From positions 1 through 64,000 of the forward strand of contig SMOI01000147.1 of assembly GCA_008000375.1 (NCBI GenBank): a stretch of 64,000 nucleotides of DNA, written 5' to 3'. The notes below the pieces were generated by a model that had not been told where the DNA came from, searched no databases, and was given only the letters and a program-made list of their open reading frames with translations. Positions 19,269-29,774 of this stretch are shown in pieces. Source of the DNA: Poteriospumella lacustris (Eukaryota > Sar > Chrysophyceae > Chromulinales > Dinobryaceae). Positions within the stretch are counted from its first letter, which is position 1, and the number at the start of each line of letters is the position of its first letter. The position numbers and the translations under genes are program-made.

Positions 19269-19913
19269 ATGACTTCTCTCTTTGAAACTGAGTTCGATAT
19301 CCCCGAGTGGTGGTTTCTTCTTATGTCGGACACCCTCGATATCCCCGACTGGTGGCTTCTTCCCACGGACCTTGAAGATAAGTGCGGAAGTTTCTCCAAT
19401 GAAGTGATTACCAGTTCACTTTTGGACGAACCAATCGTGTTCGCCCAGAGCTTCGTCAAGAGATGCGAGCGTAATCGTTCGTTAGTGCCGCTTTCTCCTG
19501 CCTTTCTCGAGTCCATCAACATCGGAAACCACGCGACCACAAGCGACAGGAAAGCCTTCGGCCTGCTCATGGACTTCAAGCGATTCTGCTCGGACGACCT
19601 CGAAAGCAGCGGACGAGCGATTCGAGATCACCTCAGGGGAACTGACTCCACCGTCCAAGATCTCCTCTCCCGCCCGACCGGCGCCATGGAGGTCGTTAAC
19701 GAGACGCTACCGGAAGCCATCGCGTTCCTTCTCTTCATGCGCGACGTGCGCCGCCAACGAGTATCTAAGACGATGTTTCTGCTGGTCGTGTCGTGTCTGG
19801 AGGGCCGCGGGCTGCTCTGTCGCCACGCCGGCGTCAACCCCACCGGCCGCTATCTCTGCTACCGCCGAGTGCACCGAGCCATCGTCGTTGAGAGACGCTA
19901 CCCGCGCGCCTAA
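19269..19913 (+). CDS. Hypothetical protein, 214 aa
   Basis: ATG ORF of 214 codons. I recognise no family. The N-terminus repeats a DIP-[ED]-WW-[FL]-L motif twice, about 15 residues apart. The C-terminal half (about 130-205) looks like a compact helical domain (LPEAIAFLLFMRDVRRQRVS, then a hydrophobic helix and a Cys/Arg-rich end). No signal peptide or membrane span is evident. Its codons are clearly less GC-biased than those of the neighbouring housekeeping genes, so it may be a young, fast-evolving or transferred gene. Other in-frame starts upstream are not ATG. Confidence 0.5.
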   Translation: MTSLFETEFDIPEWWFLLMSDTLDIPDWWLLPTDLEDKCGSFSNEVITSSLLDEPIVFAQSFVKRCERNRSLVPLSPAFLESINIGNHATTSDRKAFGLLMDFKRFCSDDLESSGRAIRDHLRGTDSTVQDLLSRPTGAMEVVNETLPEAIAFLLFMRDVRRQRVSKTMFLLVVSCLEGRGLLCRHAGVNPTGRYLCYRRVHRAIVVERRYPRA

Positions 19914-20884
19914 GCGACCACTCGTGGCCCACGTGCTGTTGTCACCGCTGCCGTATCCTCGTCCATCTGCTGTAGACTTGCCATAGACCCCATTTAACGT
20001 ATACTACTAGCCCCCATCGATCCCATCTCACTACATCGCCTTTATTCTCGCTGAGAGCACACCGCACACTGCGCACTGAACGAACAGACTGGGTGTGGCA
20101 GTGGCGACGACCTCCACCGCGTGCACCAAGCCGTCGCGACAGCTGAGACAGTCCCCGCCGGAGGAAGCAACGGAGCCTCCGCCGTATCGACGGCGACAGG
20201 AGCTACGGCGACTACCCCTGCGACGCCTTCAGGGGACGGAGTGGGCGATAAATCAGCCTCGGCTCGATCCAAAGCGAATTGGGGCAGGGGCAGCACCATC
20301 GTGGTGACGTCGTGGTGGACGAGCCGCCCATCGCCCTATCGCCCATCCCCACCGCCTCGCCGACCTTCGTCGCGAACATTGACTGCGTCGCTGTGGTACG
20401 CACGGTGGCCGATCGGCTCGACACCACCGCCCTGGCACCTTTGCCACGAGTGACTTTCCCCTTTTGTGCCAGACCAGACGGCAAGACCCCCCCCTTTTTT
20501 TCATTCTCCACTCTATAGGTCCTTCCGAGAGAGAGACGTGAGTTCAACTGAATACGTTTCTAACATAGTTAGACTACACCACGACCATAACCTAAAACCT
20601 TAACCCTTACACCTATTAGCACCCAACACCTAAACAAAAGAGATGCGGGGGATAAGAACAGAGCAGAACATAGGCTTTCGGATAAATCAGTTGGGAATCA
20701 GTTTGACTTTTTGATTTTCTCGCGAGTTGTATCCCTATTCAACCATGTTTGGTGCTCATTTCCGAAAAATCAAGTCAACTGGCTGTAGGAAAGTGTCTTC
20801 TCACAGCCGCCAACTCTGCATCATCGGGAGAACCATGGCCATCTCACTATTTGTAAGTTTCCAAAAGTTGTAAAGTGTTTACAA
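19914..20884. other. Intergenic, contains a duplicated gene fragment and AT-rich spacer
   Basis: About 970 bp. It holds the gene fragment at 20145-20315, then T-rich and A-rich spacer with AACCTAAAACCTTAACCC-like sequence near 20590-20612. I see no complete gene. The open frame over 20279-20518 on the plus strand is unrecognised. Confidence 0.5.
20145..20315 (-). pseudogene. Truncated duplicate of part of the 21716-22630 gene
   Basis: About 170 bp aligns, in the same orientation, with about 22188-22360 inside the neighbouring gene. The frame remains open: both encode a block like LPLxQFALDRAExxLSPTPSP followed by an Ala/Pro-rich stretch ending in PPAGT. I estimate about 85% nucleotide identity. 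Similarity stops abruptly at both ends, and neither the N-terminal domain nor the C-terminal half of the parent is present. Most likely a relic of tandem duplication; an exon of a live paralogue is less likely. Confidence 0.6.
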
Positions 20885-21400
20885 TTATATCATGGACCAA
20901 AGGGCGTTTTCTGTAAATAAGTGTTCCCTGTCGAAATCTGCTGCCAAAGTTTGATTTTTGTGGTGGCGGTACGATGAGCGGGTCGCGAGCTGCGCGGCGA
21001 GGTCGGCAACCTGCTCCTGCAGACACTCCTTCGCGCTCACGACGAACTCCAGCTCCTCGAGGTGCGCCGTGAGCGCTTCGTTGGCGCCGCGCGCGGTCGA
21101 CAGACTGGCGGTGAGCGCCTGCTGCGCCTGTTCGGCGTTGGCGAGCGCCAGCGACAGCGCGTGGTTGTCGGCCGCCGCCTTGCCCAGGTCGAAGAACAGC
21201 GACCGCAGCAGCTCGCGGTTGGCCCCCAGCGACAACGGCAGCGACGCCGAGCTCGCGTGGACGTTGTTTTCGTATTTGTTCTGCACCTGCAGCGCGCGGT
21301 GGGCGGCGTCGACCTCGCACTGCAGCGTCTGCACGCGCTGTATACGCCACCACCGTGTGCACCGGCCATCGTCGGTCGCTTCGCCACCATCCGACGCCAT
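20885..21400 (-). CDS. Small predicted coiled-coil protein, 171 aa
   Basis: ATG ORF of 171 codons. Residues about 30-135 are a helical, Leu/Ala/Glu/Gln-rich heptad-like region (ANRELLRSLFFDLGKAAADN, ALANAEQAQQALTASL) typical of a coiled coil. No enzyme motif is visible. The first ~25 residues are unlike the rest and could include a short unrecognised intron, since a CAG precedes the coiled coil. A scaffold or structural role is only a guess. Confidence 0.5.
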   Translation of the reverse strand: MASDGGEATDDGRCTRWWRIQRVQTLQCEVDAAHRALQVQNKYENNVHASSASLPLSLGANRELLRSLFFDLGKAAADNHALSLALANAEQAQQALTASLSTARGANEALTAHLEELEFVVSAKECLQEQVADLAAQLATRSSYRHHKNQTLAADFDREHLFTENALWSMI

Positions 21401-21715
21401 TGTGAGGACCCGGTGGCGTCCCGACGAGGGTCCGCAGCACCGTAGCGTACGCTACCACAACAGACGACCACCCGCAGTCGGTGGAGAGGCAGTGGGGGGA
21501 TTCATATTTCATTCGTAACGAAAGCTTACAACCGCAACAGCAGCTGCAACTGCAACTGCAACTGCAACTGCAACTGCTGCAGCAGAAACTGGCAAAAAGG
21601 GACTACTCTGGAATGTACGGTGGTGGGGGGCGCAGCGGCGGCGAACGAGGAACAGGCGAAGACTACGGACGGACGGAGGGGACGCGCACAGCGCACAGCG
21701 ACCGGTGGCGCGCGG
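21401..21715. other. Spacer with TGCAAC hexamer repeat
   Basis: 315 bp between two minus-strand genes. A CAACTG/TGCAAC hexamer is repeated about six times near 21540-21585, flanked by CAGCAG. A TTACA at 21528-21532 is a minus-strand TGTAA, 184 nt beyond the next gene's stop. Confidence 0.55.
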
Positions 21716-22630
21716 TCACGTCTGCGAGCCGCGCGCCACGTTGAGCCCTGGCAGACTCATGTTCTCGTCGGAGCTGCGCGAGCGCGACAGACGGTTGTAG
21801 TGCTCCTTCGCCATTTGCTGGCGCTTCAGCTGCTCGGCCGGAGACAGCTTCGGCGCCACGGTCGGACCGGCCAGCCGCTTGAGCGCGCGCTGTTGGCTGG
21901 TGGACAGCGGCGCCGCCGGAGGAGACGCGGCGGGCGCTGGCGAGCCGGGCGCCGCAGCGGGCGAGTCTGGCGTCGACGAGGCGGACAGACTCTGGCGCCT
22001 CTTGGCGTCGGACGCAGGGGTGCGCGGCGCGCTGCCGCTGGAACTGCTGGCACGTCGCGCGGCCGCTGCCGCGGGCGGGGTCACCGCTGGCGACCGACCC
22101 GCCGGACGGGCCGCACTGTCGCGGCGATTGGTGTCGCGGGTGGACTGTGTGGGCGACGGCGACGCGAGATCGGTTGTTGCGGCGGGTGAGGGCGCGACAG
22201 CTGCGGCAGTCCCCGCCGGAGGGGGCAGCGGAGCCTCCGCCGCATCGACGGCGACAGGAGCCGCGGCGACGACCTCTGCGGCGCTTTCGGGGGACGGAGT
22301 GGGCGACAAAGCCCCCTCGGCTCGATCCAAAGCGAACTGGAGCAGGGGCAGCATCGTGGCGACGTACTGCTGCTGCTCGAGTTTCCGCCGACGGTACTCG
22401 CGCTCGTCGGCCGCGTCCTCGTGCAGAATGTTGAAGAACACGTCCTGCAGCACGGCGACGACGTCCGAGTTTATGATCGTTACCTCTTGCTCCGTGACTC
22501 CATTGAGAGAGCAGAACGCGGAAAAGAAGGAGGGAAACGTGCGCCGACCGTCGACGTGGATGACGTCGGCCACGACGTCCACCACTCGCTCCTGCCGCAG
22601 ACTTTCCACGAGCAACCGCGACGCCTGCAT
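21716..22630 (-). CDS. Hypothetical protein with helical N-terminal domain and disordered tail, 304 aa
   Basis: ATG ORF of 304 codons. Residues about 1-105 look folded and helical (SLRQERVVDVVADVIHVD, EQEVTIINSDVVAVLQDVFF, then a charged REYRRRKLEQQQ helix). I do not recognise the family. Residues about 110-270 are Ala/Pro/Ser-rich and probably disordered. The end is basic and Ser/Arg-rich (KEHYNRLSRSRSSDENM). Part of the region around the LDRAE motif has been copied to 20145-20315. No membrane span is visible. Confidence 0.55.
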   Translation of the reverse strand: MQASRLLVESLRQERVVDVVADVIHVDGRRTFPSFFSAFCSLNGVTEQEVTIINSDVVAVLQDVFFNILHEDAADEREYRRRKLEQQQYVATMLPLLQFALDRAEGALSPTPSPESAAEVVAAAPVAVDAAEAPLPPPAGTAAAVAPSPAATTDLASPSPTQSTRDTNRRDSAARPAGRSPAVTPPAAAAARRASSSSGSAPRTPASDAKRRQSLSASSTPDSPAAAPGSPAPAASPPAAPLSTSQQRALKRLAGPTVAPKLSPAEQLKRQQMAKEHYNRLSRSRSSDENMSLPGLNVARGSQT

Positions 22631-24363
22631 GGGTATATAGTGTCAGAACCCTTCTCTATTTGCTTGTGATGTTATAGTGACGCTAGAGTTCGTAGTTATG
22701 GCGCAGGAGGAGCATTGGACGACGACTCGGCGGCAACACAGCGGGTGTGCCCAGAGCTGCCCAGAGCTGCCCAACCCAGACACTGACATGCCAGGCGCTC
22801 CCTCTATGCTCTGCGCTCCCTCCATGCAAAAGAACAACTTTTGCGTCATTATGGTGAGATCTCCTTGTATCCCTGTGTTGGGTATACTCAAAATGGACCT
22901 TAGTACAGTGTATATCTGAGCATCGTTGTATTCGGGTATCCCGCAATTTTAGGTGTCGGGTATCCGGATACCCAAACAGTGCATGATGATGACGGTACAT
23001 CCCAATGGACCCAGACACCCCCACCCCAGACTTTGGAGTCAGTCCAATCTAGCGCCTTCTTGATCGATATATCGCCCATTCTGGGGTATTCTGAAGAGAC
23101 CTTCTCTCTCAAGCTTCTTTATGGTCTTTGTAATGTTGTTGTGGGGGAACTTTTGGTATAGTACTTCACAGACACTTGCAAAAAGCCGTCAACTACCGAG
23201 GTGTCGAGGTTAGCGGGCTGTTTGTGCAGGTATTTGACCTTCCTTTGGACGCAATTACCGCGCTAAGTGTGCAAACGCAACAATTACACGTACTTACATG
23301 GCTTGCATTGATATTTCTGTGATAATTCTGGGAGAGTTCGTCCGTGGAGTAGGTCAAACATCCACCGAAAGCGGTCGATATTCTAAGTCGACGCCACCAT
23401 TGCAGCAACCGAATACCACGAACCTATGAGAGAAAAATTTAGAAAAACATACTGCCATGTAGGCTAGTAATAGATGTATCGATCTCATTGAAAATTACAC
23501 TTTTCTACGACGTTTCCGTCGAGTTCCATCGAAAATAACAGGCGAAAGTGTTGATTCGCGACAGTTTTGGTCCAGGAGAACGGCTAGAACTCTGGTAATA
23601 CTCGTCAGCCACCCGAATAGCCACTTTCGTTGGATGTCCCCTGTATAGATGCATAGATTGACAGCATTTGTTCCGGCCGGAGCTCATGCTGAGCCGTCGA
23701 AACGGGCCGCCAACGACGCGAAAACGACACCTCAGCGGGGTCGACCCTCTGGATCCGAGAGGAAAACGACCCCGCGACCGCTCCTCGTGCCGCACAGGGT
23801 CAACTGTGGACAGCGCAGCACATACAGTCATACACAGGCTTCGTCGTCACACCGCCGAGTCGGTTTACCTGTCGGCGAGCGTCGCAGCAGCCGCTTGCAG
23901 CGCCTGCCGACCACGCGACGCTGCCAGCCGCCGCCGCCACCTCGGACGGAGCCATGTCTGGCAGCTGCGACCCAGCACATGCTACCATGGAGCAGCAGCC
24001 ACTGCGGTGGCGGCGGCTGTGACCGCTATCCGAGTGTGGGCGGATTCAGTTGGCGGAGCACGGCCGGCGGTGCGCCGACGGTGCGGCGGGCGGCGAGGGC
24101 CCAGCGCGGTGGGACCGCCGCGGCCGCCACTCCGCCATCGCAGCCCCTCGGTCCAAGCACTGGGATATGGCTGCGAGCGGCGGTCCCGCTGAGCGGAGCT
24201 GCGCATCTCCGCGGCGCTGCTGGCGACCTGTTGCTCCCGTGCCACCTCCGCCACTGCTGCCGCTTCGTCGGTCAGCAGCGCTTCGCACGGCCGCGGTGGA
24301 GGTTCGCTAGTTAAACGGGGCCTTACAGCGACAGCGACGGCGACGGCGACGACAGCGAGGGGC
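22631..24363. other. Intergenic, AT-richer spacer then GC-rich segment
   Basis: About 1.7 kb without a recognisable gene. 22640-23640 is notably AT-richer than the rest of the window. It contains a CCCAGAGCTG direct repeat (22750-22775) and a GTATCCGGATAC palindrome inside repeated GGGTATCC motifs (22936-22975). From 23650 to 24310 the sequence is GC-rich and open in several frames, but I cannot assign a product. Confidence 0.5.
24323..24327 (-). terminator. TGTAA element (minus) after the glycosyltransferase gene
   Basis: TTACA on the plus strand, that is TGTAA in the sense direction, 37 nt beyond the stop codon. Confidence 0.4.
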
Positions 24364-27243
24364 TCAGGAGTTGTACTTGCAGGGGCTGCCGTCGCCGATG
24401 CAGACGCGCAGGCGCTCGGTGAAGGCGAAGAAGGCGGGCAGGCGCTCGAAGACGAAGGGGTGCAGCTGGTAGTGCGGCGTGCCGAAGACGCGCTGCGCCA
24501 CCTCCGGCTGCCCCTCTTTGTAGCGCGCGTCCACCGCCAGCAGCTGCCGCACCGTCGCGTCGGTCTGCGCGACGTGCATCGCGCGCTGCATGAGGCCGGC
24601 GAGGCGGCGGAAGGCGGCCGTCTTCGCGACGAAGACGTTGCGGTAGAAGCAGAGCCGCGTGCGGTCGAACGCGCGGATCTGCGCCTCCGAGTACTGCAGC
24701 GCGCGCAGCAGCGCGTCCCAGGCCGCGAGGAAGGGCGCGCCGTGCCAGTAGCGCACGAAGGTGACGAAGTCGGAGCCGGCGCGCAGGAAGGGCACCACGT
24801 CGAAGTCGAAGTGCCGCGCCAGCTTCAGGTGGCCGTAGATCAGCTCCGTCGACTGCGAGAAGCCGTTGTAGTGCAGCGCGCGCGCCACCGTTTTGTACGT
24901 CGCCGTCACGACGAAGTCCACGTCACCGGCGGCGGCGGTGGTGGCGGCGGAGGAGGCGTTGGCGTCCGTCGGTAGGTACGGCGAGAACAGCGACGCCGCC
25001 GCCGTCGCACCGCCGCCGCTGCCGCCACCGCCACCGCCGGTGCCGTGCGCGGCGAGTCGCGCGGGGAGGAAGGAGGCGTTGTAGAGCAGCGACTCGAAGA
25101 AGACGCTCGGCGGCAGCGTCACGACCTCCGCCCACGCGGCCGCCGCGTGGCACGCGACGAAGGCCTCCGCCAGCGCGCGCGACTCGTCGCTGTGCGCGAT
25201 GATGAAGAGGCGCGTGCGCGTGCCCGGCGCCGCGACGAGGCGCTGCAGCTCCTCGTCGCCGCCGCAGTCGCCGCCGGCCGCCGCAGTCGTCGTCGTCGTC
25301 GTCGACGGGGGCGGCGGCAGGGCGACGGGGCGGTAGTGGCGCGTGATCTCGCGGCACAGCGCGTCGATGCGCACGTCGGTGTCGAAGCTGCGCCAGTCGA
25401 CCTCGCGCAGCAGCGACGGCAGCGCGGCGGGCGCGATGGTCTGCGCGGGGCCGACGAGCAGCGCCTTCTGCGCGGCGGGCGGCTGGCGCGCGACGACGGC
25501 CCGCAGCGCCTCGTCGAGCCACGGCCGCACGCCGCGACACGTGTCGGCGGGCAGCGTCGGCTGCGCGGGGTCGTCGGGGATCTGCGCGAGCTGCGGCGCG
25601 TACAGCGAGTGCGCCACGTCGTCGACGAAGAAGTGGCACTGCAGAAACGCGGCGAACGAGGCGAAGCCGCGCTTCACGCCGCCCGAGACCACCCAGAACT
25701 CGTTTTTCTTGCGCACGAGGCGGCCCTCGTACAGCGTCGCCAGCGGCAGCGGCGGCACCGACCGCGACGACACGTGCGCGTCGTACCAGGCGCCCTGCGT
25801 CGCGTCGTCGTGCGGCGGCCACAGCGTAACGCGCGGCCGCAGGTGCCCGTGGCTCGCGGCGGCGGCGTCGGAGGCGGCGGCGGCGGCGGCGGCGGCGGTG
25901 GCGCGCTGGTGCTCGCGCTGCGAGGCGGCCTCCATCGCCTCGGCGACCTCCAGCGGCCGCAGCAGCAGGCGGTGGCGGTGCGTCAGGTGCTCGACGGCGG
26001 CGCGGTAGGCCGCCTCGTGGGCGAGGCCGAGGCGCTGCAGCAGCTGGTAGAGGATGGGCATGCGCGCCGCGAAGTTGTACGACGCGATGTGCGTCAGCCA
26101 CAGCGACTCGTAGCGCGTCCACGCCGACGGGAACTGCTGCTCGCGCACCACCGAGAACGTGTCGTTGTTGATGCGGAAGCGGTGCGGCCGGTGCGGCGCG
26201 CCGCCGCCCGCGGCGCCGAGCTGCCGCCCGTCGCCGTGGTCGCCGTGCAGCGCGCTGCGGTTGTGACGCGCCTGCAGCGTCGCGTACTTGTAGCGGTTGA
26301 GGCGGTTGACGTTCGCGACGGGCTCGTCGAGGCGCCGGCCGCCAGGTGCAGCGGCGGGGGCCGCAGCAGTGGCGGTGGCGGTGGCGAAGTGTCGCTGCCA
26401 GCGCTCGCGGAAGGCGGCGTCGGCGGAGGCGCCGCGGCCCTGCTCGTGCTCGATCATGTGCCAGAGCGCGTCCTGCTCGTGGAAGTGCTTGAAGTTCTTG
26501 GAGGGCAGGTCGTAGTCCCACCACTCGCGGAAGAGCGCCTCGGCGTGCAGCCGCGGGCGGAAGAGGAACGAGCCGGCGCAGGGCAGGTCGTCGCGCCAGG
26601 GGAAGTTCGAGAAGAACAGCAGCTTGCTGCGCGTCACGTCGCGGTTGCCCAGCAGCACCATGTCGTGGTGCGTCTCCTCGCGGCGCTGCCAGTCGCGCAC
26701 GGCGTCGTCGATGGAGCGGTTGAAGGCGAAGGGCGACACGGCCGCGTCGCTGTCGATGTACCACACGTAGTCGTACTTGTGGCCCAGCTTCTTCGTGATG
26801 TACCACAGCGCGGGCAGCTTCGCCCACGAGGCGGCGCGGAACTGCTGCAGGCCGACGTGGAAGCCGGAGGCGACGTCCTTGGCGACGTGCTGGCCGTCCA
26901 GCATCATCGGGTCCTGCGTCGCCCGCGGGTACTTCTTCAGCGCCTCGCTCACGAGGTTGCTCACGTCGTTCTGCAGGTAGTAGAAGTCGTAGTTGTGGTG
27001 GGTGGCGTAGGCGTGGTTGATGACGGCCGTCATCGAGAGGTAGTGCTGGTCGTGGTAGCCCGGCTGCAGGTCGCGGTTGTCGATCGTCACGATCAGACAC
27101 CTGCTGCCCGCTTTGCCACCACTGCCGCCGCTTCCACCAACCCCATCGGTTGATGAGGAGGTGCTCGCACCGGTGCCAAGCTTGCACAGGACCAGCTCCA
27201 GGAACAGCAGCGCTGCGAACCACGTGCGCCTCCAGTGCGTCAT
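24364..27243 (-). CDS. Large glycosyltransferase-like type II membrane protein, 959 aa
   Basis: Single exon of 959 codons from ATG 27243 (MTHWRRTWFAALLFLELVL). A short basic N-terminus and a hydrophobic segment (about 8-22) fit a signal anchor for the Golgi/ER lumen. Residues about 48-260 look like a GT-A fold sugar transferase: RCLIVTIDNRD, then WYITKKLGHKYDYVWYIDSD with a DxD-type metal/nucleotide-sugar site at about 164-166, and later FRPRLHAEALFREWWDY and HEQDALW, reminiscent of the GT34 (Mnn10/GMA12) group. The C-terminal third (about 700-955) looks like a second folded domain with ARALHYNGFSQSTELIYGH and FYRNVFVAK. A low-complexity linker joins them. Donor and acceptor sugars cannot be told from sequence. 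Confidence 0.75.
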   Translation of the reverse strand: MTHWRRTWFAALLFLELVLCKLGTGASTSSSTDGVGGSGGSGGKAGSRCLIVTIDNRDLQPGYHDQHYLSMTAVINHAYATHHNYDFYYLQNDVSNLVSEALKKYPRATQDPMMLDGQHVAKDVASGFHVGLQQFRAASWAKLPALWYITKKLGHKYDYVWYIDSDAAVSPFAFNRSIDDAVRDWQRREETHHDMVLLGNRDVTRSKLLFFSNFPWRDDLPCAGSFLFRPRLHAEALFREWWDYDLPSKNFKHFHEQDALWHMIEHEQGRGASADAAFRERWQRHFATATATAAAPAAAPGGRRLDEPVANVNRLNRYKYATLQARHNRSALHGDHGDGRQLGAAGGGAPHRPHRFRINNDTFSVVREQQFPSAWTRYESLWLTHIASYNFAARMPILYQLLQRLGLAHEAAYRAAVEHLTHRHRLLLRPLEVAEAMEAASQREHQRATAAAAAAAASDAAAASHGHLRPRVTLWPPHDDATQGAWYDAHVSSRSVPPLPLATLYEGRLVRKKNEFWVVSGGVKRGFASFAAFLQCHFFVDDVAHSLYAPQLAQIPDDPAQPTLPADTCRGVRPWLDEALRAVVARQPPAAQKALLVGPAQTIAPAALPSLLREVDWRSFDTDVRIDALCREITRHYRPVALPPPPSTTTTTTAAAGGDCGGDEELQRLVAAPGTRTRLFIIAHSDESRALAEAFVACHAAAAWAEVVTLPPSVFFESLLYNASFLPARLAAHGTGGGGGGSGGGATAAASLFSPYLPTDANASSAATTAAAGDVDFVVTATYKTVARALHYNGFSQSTELIYGHLKLARHFDFDVVPFLRAGSDFVTFVRYWHGAPFLAAWDALLRALQYSEAQIRAFDRTRLCFYRNVFVAKTAAFRRLAGLMQRAMHVAQTDATVRQLLAVDARYKEGQPEVAQRVFGTPHYQLHPFVFERLPAFFAFTERLRVCIGDGSPCKYNS

Positions 27244-29774
27244 GGTACTTTCGTTCACTCACCGCCACGGTCACACCAACACCAAGCTCAGCAATAAAAC
27301 GCGGCAGACACCGAGTGCCGAGTCCATAAGATATGAACAGGCACCGACCGAGAGCAGAGAGCGATTTGCTGCGAAACGCGACGAAACAATCAAATATCCC
27401 CAGACGCACAAACAAACACAGATCACCTCAGCAGAGGAAGCTACCGACGGATGCATAGGCTTCTGTCAGGCCCGGCTCACAAACGTTCTGTACATATTGG
27501 TAAGCGCTAATCCCAAATATCTAATGTTAGAATATGAATGGATATGGCCACGGCAAGGCGGCCACCTCCCCAGCTCCGCCGCAACCTCGTCACCCATTGC
27601 AGCGCCTGAAGAGGAGGTGACCGCGCAGGCGGCTGAAAATGAAAGGTGAAAAGTGCCCTGAAAACTTGAAAAGAAGGACGAGGACGACTGGTCGCCCGCC
27701 GTCCACTGCGACAGAAAGAAATAGGACCGCGATGGTCGCGCGGAATTCGCTTCGTTGGAACCATGCCAATCGCCCTGCTATTCCATTGAACGGTGCTGGG
27801 GCTGTACAACCTCAACTTGACCTCCCAGCCAACCGGCGACACCGCCCGACCTCTCCTACTGGAGATGTTGGCCCTGTTTCTTTCTCCGGCGCCTTCTTCT
27901 TTGCTGACATTCTACTTTACAAGCGTGTGTGAACAGAGCGACTATCGTCGTCCTGGACAAAGCACAGCTGCCGTCACAGGAGAAGCGCCGCGGTCTTCTG
28001 ACCTTCGCCCGCTTCTGGACACTTTTGGAAGTAAACCTCGCACTACCTTTCTTTTGACCATCAGCAGTAGGTGTTGTTCAGTACCTTCGTTACCTTTATC
28101 GCTAAATACGAATGAAACCCTGTCGTGCGTATCAGTTACAAGCCGCGTGGCAGTGGCCAGTCATCGGTGTGGCGATGTTTCTCAACCCCCTCCCCCCATG
28201 TCGTATTCTTGATAGCTATGGCGACATAGCGCTTCTTTTCCTTCTTTCTTTCTCCGTCTTCTTGATTCTCGTGATGATTCCCGCGATCTGTGAGTGACTG
28301 ATGAAATCGTTGGGTGACACCAGCGGTCTCCCCCTCCCTAACCCCTCTCTATGGTCCCTTTCTCCCTCTTATGTTTGACGTGCACGCAGCTCGACAGTGG
28401 TATTGGCGGAGGAGGTCTTTCCTACTGGATTGGCCGGGTGTGTAACCGGTACAGGCATCACTACTGTGGTGTCACCCCACCCGGTGCTGCGCCCCTGCTG
28501 CCGCTGTATCCATCGTCGCTGTCGAGACTGCGTTGCACCTATCTGCCTACTTTGCTGTCCCTCTGTTGCCGCAAAGTCTCCGTCGTGTTTGTGTCCACCG
28601 TCGTCTCCAGTTGTCATTGCTCAACAATTCGCGTGCGGCCGAGCGGTCTGCTCCGGCAGCGCCTCTCGTCTGTCGCTCTATTCTCATTGGTTTGCCGGGT
28701 ACTCTCGTTGGTTTCTGTCCCGTTCTCACCCCCAAACGGGCGAGAACAGGATCGGTCGGTGTCACCTGCTGCGTTAGCCGCAGCGCGGACACCTATGCCC
28801 CTGGCCAGTCATCGTTCCGGCTGACTCGGCCTGACACTTCTTCGCTTCTCATTGCTCCATCTTTTACAGTTCGGACACCCCCATCGCGTGCGCCCTCTTG
28901 ACCGTTGGCGCCGCCTCAGTAGTTTGCCATCGCTGAGCGCTTCGCTGGCGACCGACCGTTCATGTTGCGTGAAGGGACCGCGGTCGTTTTGTTTGTTTGC
29001 TCCTCGCGCGATCGTCGTTGTTGATTGGTTTCGGTGCTGTGATTGCTGTGGAGGTTTGTATGTTGCGCGGTGTCTCTTTCTGTCTATGTTGTTGCTGCGA
29101 CGCGGAGTCTCCGCATGGCGGCCCCTGTGGCCCATGTCGGTCGCGTTTGCGTCGCCCTATGTGTTGTTTGTCAATCGATTGCCCCTCCAACAGCTGGAGC
29201 CGTCGCCCCTAGAGCTGCGTCCTCGGCCGCCTGTCACTTTCTACGGGCCTGTCTATTGACCGCGCGCCGCCAGGGCAGCCGTTTCCCCATCAGTCGAGTA
29301 TGTTTCGAGTACGCGTCGTTGCGTACCGCCCAAGAGTAGTCTAGTCTATATGTTACCCCGGCGGGCGGTTGCCGCCACTACTGTGGCGGGCGCCCGCCAC
29401 GCGTCTGGCGGGTGCGAGTCGGGCCGCCCGTCGCTGTTACCTCTTTCTTTCGCGTTTCTTACATCGCGTACCTGGTTTGTGCGCACTGCAGTGCAGTGCA
29501 GCGCCATAGCCCCGTGTGTGGATTGCAGCAATCCATACGCGCACACCCCGCAGTGTCCTGTAATCGACCGTAACTGTTGTCGTGGACACCTCTCTTCCCC
29601 GCGTAGGTCTCTGCAGCGTGCCCGTGACAAACAGGCATTCCTAGGTGACCCCAGGTCGTCTGGTGACAGTAGGTGCTCGGTATATGGTATAGTGGTGTGT
29701 TGGGTGCGTGGGGCCCAAGATAGATACTGTGCACCGTCTGCTGTCGCTGGCGGCGTGAGTGACGGGTCACGGCA
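27244..29774. other. Gene-free stretch, partly pyrimidine-rich on the plus strand
   Basis: About 2.5 kb between divergent genes. I find no coding exon. From about 27850 to 29700 the plus strand is T/C-rich with many CTGT/TTGTTT and GTCGTCGTT runs, similar in texture to the 3' flanks of the RRM genes but with no RRM gene in front. GC-rich hairpin-forming sequence lies near 29355-29430. It may hold promoters of both neighbours or a non-coding transcript. Confidence 0.4.

Noticed and set aside
20590-20640. Possible second telomere-like tract (AACCTAAAACCTTAACCC)
   Set aside because: No exact tandem TTAGGG/CCCTAA units; only loosely similar.
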